Source: an uncultured Collinsella sp. (GTDB taxonomy: Bacteria > Actinomycetota > Coriobacteriia > Coriobacteriales > Coriobacteriaceae). Taken from it: DNA of 11,793 nt. This document shows, in pieces, positions 6,177 to 11,793 of this stretch. The stretch covers positions 1 to 11,793 of the forward strand of contig CAUDCB010000053.1 in the NCBI GenBank assembly GCA_958447915.1. Direction: 5' to 3'. The position numbers and the translations under genes are program-made. Below the pieces are notes generated by a model, which saw only the letters and a program-made list of their open reading frames with translations, was not told the DNA's origin and did not search any database. Numbering within the stretch: the first letter of the stretch is position 1; each line of letters starts with the position of its first letter.

Positions 6177-7394
6177 TCAGCGGTCGTCGTCCTTCAGCAA
6201 GCGCCACAGGGTCGTGCGGCTTATTCCCAGCACCTCGGCAGCGCGGGTCCGGTTGCCCTGAAGGTAGCCTACGACCAGCCGCGCGATGTCGCGTTCGGTA
6301 TCGGTCAGTGGACGCAGGATATACAGGTCGCTGTCGAGCGTCGGAGTGCCAAAGGTTGCGGTTTTGATGACGTCCTCCTGGGCGAGCACCCCCTCCGCCA
6401 CCGCGCGCTCCGCCACACCCGACCCTACTAATATATAGAGTCGTTCCGAGACCTCGCGAAGCTGCAGGTAGTTGCGTGGCCAGCGATAGCCGTTGAGCGT
6501 CGAGGCAGCCTCCTCAGACATACTCGGAGCGGTAGTTCCAAAGACATCTGACAGATACGACAAATACTGCGCAACCTTTTTCGATGCGCCACCCTGCTCG
6601 GCAATCGCAGGCGCCACACTCACTGCGCACGCCAAGCGCTCGGTTACAAAAGCGGCCTGATCGCTTTCGCCACCGCCCGGCATATCGTTTGCCGTCAGAA
6701 CCACATGGCAACGCGCGGCCAGCGCCGTGTCGGTCATCGTAGAGACAAGCTCGCGCAGACGCTGCGGCGAAAGTGCATGCCAGCCGCCAATACAAAGGGT
6801 CAGCCTTGCCTGGAACAGCGGCGATTCCGAGCTTTTGAGCAGATGGCGCCAGCCGCGATCTGTGAGCTCGTCAAGTGCCACGGACACAAAGGGTTCGTCA
6901 GCATAAGGCCCATCCAGATAGAGGCGTTTTGCAATCTCTGCCTGGCCAGCACCCAGCTCGCCCTCCAACATGAGGGGCACGCCGCGGGCATAGCTTTCGC
7001 AGACGGGGCCAGAGACCGCAGCGGCACCCTCGACAATGCCGTACGCGCTTGCCTCGTAGCGCGCCTCGACCTCATCTGCGTTAAGCCACTCAATGCCCGC
7101 GTGTGCCGCCACACCGCGCACCTCGCGGATCACGACCACCCAAAGCGCGCCGTCTTCCTTGGTGACCGGACGCACCGTGAGGCTCAAGCGCCCTCCCGTA
7201 TGCCCCATCACCAGGCGCGTGCCGTTGCCCACGCGCCCCAGGCGCTCGGCGACAAATGCCGCGACATCTTGCTCGAGCGCGACATCATCCATGGTCGAAA
7301 TCGCCACGTGTCCATGCCCATCGATTGCCAGCGCCGAGGCCCCGGCAGCAGCCAAGGCCTCGATCAAGATTTGTAGCTTGGCGTCACTGTTCAT
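6177..7394 (-). CDS. Degenerate sigma-54-activator-like regulator with Fis-type HTH
   Basis: The 405-residue product has the layout of enhancer-binding regulators but without their ATPase hallmarks. Residues 1-115 form an unassigned N-terminal domain, possibly sensory. Residues about 140-330 resemble the central AAA+ domain: LEGELGAGQAEIAK (143-156) stands where Walker A should be but has Q in place of the lysine; LTLCIGGWHALS (198-209) replaces Walker B without the acidic pair; and no GAFTGA loop is seen. RWPRNYLQLREVSERLYIL (304-322) matches the WPGNxREL signature. A Fis-type helix-turn-helix ends the protein (about 363-402, NRTRAAEVLGISRTTLWRLL). So it probably binds DNA without driving sigma-54. 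The ATG at 7394 has a GGGA-type site; the frame is open for 64 more codons upstream, but that part overlaps structured intergenic DNA and looks non-coding. A link to the nearby exporter gene is possible. Confidence 0.82.
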   Translation of the reverse strand: MNSDAKLQILIEALAAAGASALAIDGHGHVAISTMDDVALEQDVAAFVAERLGRVGNGTRLVMGHTGGRLSLTVRPVTKEDGALWVVVIREVRGVAAHAGIEWLNADEVEARYEASAYGIVEGAAAVSGPVCESYARGVPLMLEGELGAGQAEIAKRLYLDGPYADEPFVSVALDELTDRGWRHLLKSSESPLFQARLTLCIGGWHALSPQRLRELVSTMTDTALAARCHVVLTANDMPGGGESDQAAFVTERLACAVSVAPAIAEQGGASKKVAQYLSYLSDVFGTTAPSMSEEAASTLNGYRWPRNYLQLREVSERLYILVGSGVAERAVAEGVLAQEDVIKTATFGTPTLDSDLYILRPLTDTERDIARLVVGYLQGNRTRAAEVLGISRTTLWRLLKDDDR

Positions 7395-7443
7395 ATTGCG
7401 TCCCGTCCTCGACGCCACGCCGCCACCGACGGCCGCGCGGGCG

Positions 7444-7481
7444 AGTGTTTCAAAATTGAACGATATTGCTCGCCAAACACT
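7444..7481. promoter_or_regulatory. Possible operator upstream of the Fis-type regulator gene
   Basis: Three dyads overlap here, 50-90 bp upstream of the regulator ATG: agtgttt (7444-7450) with aaacact (7475-7481), gcgag (7441-7445) with ctcgc (7469-7473), and the 12-bp palindrome TTCAAAATTGAA (7449-7460). A TATAGT word on the minus strand (7484-7479) could be a -10 box, but no fitting -35 was found. Autoregulation by the Fis-type protein is a natural guess. Confidence 0.35.
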
Positions 7482-7518
7482 ATAGGGCAGAGGCCGCCGT
7501 CCTGCGAGTATATGAGTT

Positions 7519-7619
7519 GCCCCGCATCGCCATCCTGGCGGGGCGATAAGAGCTCTTCGGGACCTATAAACCTGCGGACAAGCCATACCCGCAAGAGCTC
7601 CTATCGCTCCACCGCAGGT
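7519..7619. repeat. Interleaved inverted repeats between the exporter and regulator genes
   Basis: Three pairs of complementary arms occupy this 100-bp stretch. B (7543-7561) pairs with B' (7588-7607) over 19 positions with one mismatch and one bulge; each arm contains an AAGAGCTC-type core, perfect palindrome AAGAGCTCTT in B. A (acctgcgg, 7570-7577) pairs with A' (7612-7619). C (gccccgc, 7519-7525) pairs with gcggggc (7538-7544), which overlaps B by two bases. The order B-A-B'-A' means the A and B stems exclude each other or form a pseudoknot. No gene, and no U-tract next to these stems, was seen in 7395-7659. Confidence 0.75.
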
Positions 7620-7659
7620 ATGCGCTCACCAGCATGCAGCACGCAAATAAGCTACTTCT

Positions 7660-8694
7660 CTACCAGATTCCCAGCACGTGCTGCATTCCCAAACTCATGC
7701 ACGCAATGCCAATCCAGCAGCAAAAGCCCAATGCGATGGGCTTGCCGCCCTTTTTGACCAGCTCGACGATATCGGTATTAAAGCCAATAGCCGCCATAGC
7801 CATCACGATAAAGAACTTCGACATCTCCTTGATAGGCGCCGTAATGGACGCGGGAAGCTGAAGCACCGTGGTGATTACGCTCGCCAGCACAAAGAACAGC
7901 ACAAACATGGGAAACGCGCGTTTAAGCGAGAACGTGCTTTTGGCGTCGCCGCCGGCCTTGCGCGCCAGATGCATCTGCCAGCATGCGAGAACCAACGTAA
8001 TGGGAATAATGGCCAGCGTCCTGGTGAGCTTGACCACTGTGGCACTTTCGAGCACATTGGCACCGGGATGCATGCTGTCCCAAGCGCTCGCCGCAGCCGT
8101 TACGGACGAAGTGTCGTTGATGGCGGTGCCGGCAAACAGACCAAAGCCCTCGTTGGTCAGCCCGAGCATGCCGCCGAGCGTCGGAAACACGAGCGCCGCG
8201 ATAACGTTAAACAGGAAGATGACCGAAATAGCCTGGGCAATCTCACGATCGTCGGCATCGATGACGGGCGCGGTCGCGGCGATGGCAGAACCGCCGCAAA
8301 TCGACGAGCCCACACCCACGAGCGTCGCGATCTTGCCCGGCACGCGCATAACGCGGCAGAGCACGAAGGCGATGACAAGCGAGGTCGAGATCGTCGCCAC
8401 GATAATCGGCAGCGACTGAGCGCCTTTGGACAGAATCTGCGAGAGGTTCATGCCAAAACCAAGCAGGATTACCGCGTACTGCAAGACTTTTTTAGACGTA
8501 TAGGTGACACCGGCGGCGAGCTGTTCGCGACGATTCTTGGGAAAGACGAGCGCCAGGACCATGCCAAAGAGGATGGCAAACACCGGCCCGCCGACCACCT
8601 CAATCTGTTTGCCGAGCAACGTCGCGGGGATGGCGACGATCAGGCAGAACAAGACGCCCTTCCAGCGCTCGCGTACGATATTCGCCAGTTGCAT
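7660..8694 (-). CDS. yeiH: YeiH/UPF0324-family putative sulfate exporter
   Basis: The 344-residue polytopic membrane protein belongs to the YeiH family (UPF0324), known as putative sulfate exporters. Hydrophobic segments begin at about residues 12, 34, 70, 95, 125, 160, 185, 215, 245, 285 and 315, giving about ten membrane helices. Family landmarks include the glycine-rich GVGSSICGGSAIAATAPVI (126-144) and FGLFAGTAINDTSSVTAAA (183-201), and the end segment FFIVMAMAAIGFNTD. Length matches the family norm of about 340. The start is set by AGAAGGA 7 nt before the ATG. It is divergent from the GntR-type regulator gene, which shares its upstream region. Sulfate export rests on family prediction; other small anions such as sulfite or organosulfonates cannot be excluded. 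Confidence 0.9.
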   Translation of the reverse strand: MQLANIVRERWKGVLFCLIVAIPATLLGKQIEVVGGPVFAILFGMVLALVFPKNRREQLAAGVTYTSKKVLQYAVILLGFGMNLSQILSKGAQSLPIIVATISTSLVIAFVLCRVMRVPGKIATLVGVGSSICGGSAIAATAPVIDADDREIAQAISVIFLFNVIAALVFPTLGGMLGLTNEGFGLFAGTAINDTSSVTAAASAWDSMHPGANVLESATVVKLTRTLAIIPITLVLACWQMHLARKAGGDAKSTFSLKRAFPMFVLFFVLASVITTVLQLPASITAPIKEMSKFFIVMAMAAIGFNTDIVELVKKGGKPIALGFCCWIGIACMSLGMQHVLGIW

Positions 8695-8825
8695 ATGGGA
8701 TTCCTTCTTTCTATTTCACGTTTGCAACGGCTTATGATACGGCAACATTGAGCACAGCCCTGCGCAAACAAAGACTAAGATGCCGCAATAGTTCTTGGGC
8801 AACAGTCGAATTACCCACCGCGGAG

Positions 8826-8862
8826 AGCTGATTCGCGTCATAATTAACAGCTGACATATCAG
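8826..8862. promoter_or_regulatory. Possible GntR operator in the yeiH-gntR divergent region
   Basis: The dyad ctga-cata-tcag (8851-8862) and a direct repeat of agctga (8826-8831 and 8849-8854) lie just upstream of the regulator ATG at 8888. The dyad overlaps a weak -10-like CATATC. Divergent genes with a dyad near the regulator start are the classic GntR layout. The rest of 8695-8825 shows no promoter I can name with confidence. Confidence 0.35.
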
Positions 8863-8887
8863 TGTGATAGAACGGTTGCGAGGCACT

Positions 8888-9589
8888 ATGGAAGAATCGA
8901 TGCACGTCGGCGAGCAGGAAACGAGCCTACAGGACCAGTCCTACCACACCATTCGACGCAAAATCGTCTACCTGGACTACAAGCCGGGCGAAAAGCTGGG
9001 CGTCAAACAGCTTTGCGACGACCTTGATATGGGGCGAACCCCTGTGCGCGAGGCGCTGGTGCGTCTGGCGCAAGAGGGCCTGGTGCGTACCGTGCCCCAA
9101 AGCGGCACCTATGTCTCGCCCATCAACCTCACTCTTGCCGAGAGCGCCTGCTACATTCGCGAGCACTTGGAAAAGCAGGTGATTGTGGAGTGCTGCGCCC
9201 GTGCCACCTCGGCAGGCATCGAGCAGCTCGACCGAGCCATCGCGCTGCAGGAAAAGACCATGGCCGAGGAGGATCGCATCGGCTTCTTTTTAAGCGACAA
9301 CCTCATGCACCGCATGATCTTTAGCATCGCGTGCCGCAGCACCGTGTGGTCGTGGCTCGAGGCGACCAATGCCGACCTGGAGCGCTTCCGCTGGCTGCGC
9401 GCCGCCACGCAGACGCTCGACAATCAGGAGACTGTTAACGAGCACAAGCAAATCCGCCGCGCTATCGCCGGTCGCGACCCCATCGAAGCGAGTTTTTTGG
9501 TCAGCAAGCACCTGCACATGATGTTCCGTAACCAAACTGAGGTTCTGGACCAGTTCCCCGAGTACTTCGAGACCAGCAAGCTCCGCTAA
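8888..9589 (+). CDS. GntR-family transcriptional regulator, FadR/FCD subfamily
   Basis: This is a DNA-binding repressor or activator that responds to a small organic ligand. From ATG 8888 it has 233 residues. A winged helix-turn-helix occupies about residues 15-77, with the family signature LGVKQLCDDLDMGRTPVREA (37-56) and a QSGTYVSPI wing (71-79). An all-helical FCD ligand domain (about 85-220) follows. The four FCD metal or ligand contacts are present: D137 and H141 in DNLMH, H186 in NEHKQI and H208 in SKHLHMMF. The start is a choice between a GTG at 8864 with no RBS, ATG 8888 with GAGG 5 nt upstream, and ATG 8900 with GGAAG upstream; ATG 8888 seems best. Divergent placement next to yeiH suggests it controls the exporter and itself. 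Confidence 0.9.
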   Translation: MEESMHVGEQETSLQDQSYHTIRRKIVYLDYKPGEKLGVKQLCDDLDMGRTPVREALVRLAQEGLVRTVPQSGTYVSPINLTLAESACYIREHLEKQVIVECCARATSAGIEQLDRAIALQEKTMAEEDRIGFFLSDNLMHRMIFSIACRSTVWSWLEATNADLERFRWLRAATQTLDNQETVNEHKQIRRAIAGRDPIEASFLVSKHLHMMFRNQTEVLDQFPEYFETSKLR

Positions 9590-9626
9590 CCTGCCAAGAA
9601 GGGACAGGTTTATTTTGGCAGGTTTT
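9590..9626 (+). terminator. Terminator-like hairpin after the GntR gene
   Basis: The arms cctgccaa (9590-9597) and ttggcagg (9615-9622) pair perfectly around a 17-nt loop and are followed by TTTT (9623-9626). It begins at the base after the gntR stop codon (9587-9589). The loop carries GGGACAGG and the hairpin overlaps the 40-bp repeat at 9601-9640, so this may be a dispersed repeat acting as a terminator. Confidence 0.6.
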
Positions 9627-9640
9627 ATCTGGGCAAATGC
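9601..9640 (+). repeat. 40-bp repeat, left copy (inverted pair flanking glmS)
   Basis: This stretch, beginning gggacaggtttattttggca and ending in tctgggcaaatgc, matches the reverse complement of 11750-11789 at 39 of 40 positions. The only difference is A at 9620 versus G in the other copy. Identity stops sharply at 9641. It lies between the gntR stop and the end of glmS. Confidence 0.95.
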
Positions 9641-9643
9641 AAT

Positions 9644-9677
9644 AAGGCTCGACTCCGCCACAACGGGGCCGAGCCTT
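9644..9677 (-). terminator. Probable glmS terminator hairpin
   Basis: The arms aaggctcg (9644-9651) and cgagcctt (9670-9677) pair perfectly over an 18-nt loop with further GC pairing inside. It lies 25 bp beyond the glmS stop. On the minus strand the tail reads attgcattt, a weak T-tract. It may also act on transcripts arriving from gntR. Confidence 0.6.
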
Positions 9678-9702
9678 GGTCGCTAGAACGGCGGAACAAC
9701 AA

Positions 9703-11550
<1,848 letters not shown>

Positions 11551-11608
11551 AGGATAAATCCCTTCGTTCGCGTGACTGCAAGACGTCCACGCACAGGGGG
11601 GCGCTGAG

Positions 11609-11634
11609 ACGTATAACGTTCGAGTATTGTACTC
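11609..11634. promoter_or_regulatory. Paired short palindromes upstream of glmS
   Basis: Two perfect dyads lie in tandem about 60-85 bp before the glmS ATG: acgt-ata-acgt (11609-11619) and gagta-ttg-tactc (11622-11634). The minus strand carries TACAAT and TTATAC here as possible -10 boxes, but I could not pair either with a convincing -35. They may be operator sites for glmS control. Confidence 0.35.
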
Positions 11635-11660
11635 ACGCAAACGCAAGCTGATATACCAGA

Positions 11661-11686
11661 AGTGGTACCTCAACTTAGATACCACT
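11661..11686. promoter_or_regulatory. 7-bp inverted repeat upstream of glmS
   Basis: The arms agtggta (11661-11667) and taccact (11680-11686) are perfectly complementary with a 12-bp spacer, about 110 bp before the glmS ATG. No T-tract follows on the minus strand, so an operator is more likely than a terminator. Confidence 0.35.
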
Positions 11687-11698
11687 CGATGCACACAT

Positions 11699-11745
11699 GC
11701 CCAAACCACCACGATGGGGACAGGCGCCTTTGTGGTGGCCTGGGC
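11699..11745 (-). repeat. REP-like hairpin with GGGGACAGG loop upstream of glmS
   Basis: On the minus strand gcccaggccaccac (11745-11732) pairs at all 14 positions with gtggtggtttgggc (11712-11699), two pairs being G-U wobbles. The 19-nt loop carries cctgtcccc, the complement of ggggacagg at 11716-11724. It lies 4 bp from the 40-bp repeat copy at 11750 and faces it in inverted orientation. The wobbles indicate pairing is favoured in minus-strand RNA or single-stranded DNA. Confidence 0.75.
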
Positions 11746-11749
11746 TCCA

Positions 11750-11789
11750 GCATTTGCCCAGATAAAACCCGCCAAAATAAACCTGTCCC
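11750..11789 (-). repeat. 40-bp repeat, right copy (inverted pair flanking glmS)
   Basis: Read on the minus strand this is the same 40-bp sequence as 9601-9640 with one difference (G at the position matching A9620). It starts with gggacagg at 11789-11782. The window ends 4 bases further on, so the partner arm of the hairpin seen in the left copy is not visible. Confidence 0.95.
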
Positions 11790-11793
11790 TAAT

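Noticed and set aside
7519..7544. C stem as an intrinsic terminator for yeiH
   Set aside because: The 7-bp GC stem has a 12-nt loop and no T-tract on either strand, so it is treated as part of the interleaved structure.
6177..7586. 469-residue version of the Fis-type regulator starting at 7586
   Set aside because: The additional 64 residues read through the inverted-repeat region, are rich in Arg/Pro/Gly, and lack an RBS. The ATG at 7394 fits better.
7678..8751. 357-codon open frame on the plus strand opposite yeiH
   Set aside because: It is rich in His, Arg, Asp and Gln without any fold or RBS, as expected for antisense of a membrane protein gene, and the YeiH frame explains the region.
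11551..11620. glmS ribozyme suggested by an agcgcc word upstream of glmS
   Set aside because: Only the six-base word matches. The rest of the ribozyme core and its pairing elements cannot be found in the leader.

Overview
The window is 11.8 kb of a moderately to highly GC-rich bacterial chromosome. Gene content, codon use and the non-canonical sorting motif SPATG suggest a gut Coriobacteriia (Actinomycetota), most likely Collinsella or a close relative. This placement is an inference from protein character, not from a marker gene.

Layout. 1-960 is the 3' part of an IS30-family transposase gene, cut by the window start, followed by about 350 bp of non-coding DNA that holds the right part of the insertion sequence and then host DNA. 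A small cysteine-containing orphan gene (1310-1600, minus) has a strong ribosome binding site and a textbook terminator. It is divergent from a FMN nitroreductase-family gene (1891-2418, plus). An unusually long palindrome of about 100 bp (2444-2543) fills the convergent gap that follows.

A cell-surface block on the minus strand comes next (6092 down to 2600). It holds a single-pass membrane protein of unknown function, a small secreted protein with a C-terminal SPATG sorting signal and its own terminator, a class B sortase, and an LCP (LytR-CpsA-Psr) glycopolymer ligase translationally coupled to the sortase. The sortase is the obvious candidate to anchor the SPATG protein. The LCP enzyme would attach a glycopolymer to the same wall.

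A regulatory and transport block follows: a degenerate sigma-54-activator-like regulator with a Fis-type HTH (6177-7394, minus), a YeiH-family putative sulfate exporter (7660-8694, minus), and a divergent GntR/FCD regulator (8888-9589, plus) that probably controls the exporter. The 265-bp gap between the exporter and the first regulator contains interleaved inverted repeats that look like a switchable RNA fold or a composite operator.

The last gene is glmS (9703-11550, minus), which makes glucosamine-6-phosphate for peptidoglycan. It is bracketed by two inverted copies of a 40-bp repeat, one difference between them, that sit in or beside hairpins whose loops carry GGGACAGG. This looks like a REP-like dispersed repeat family. 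No tRNA, rRNA, CRISPR array or plasmid or phage genes were seen.
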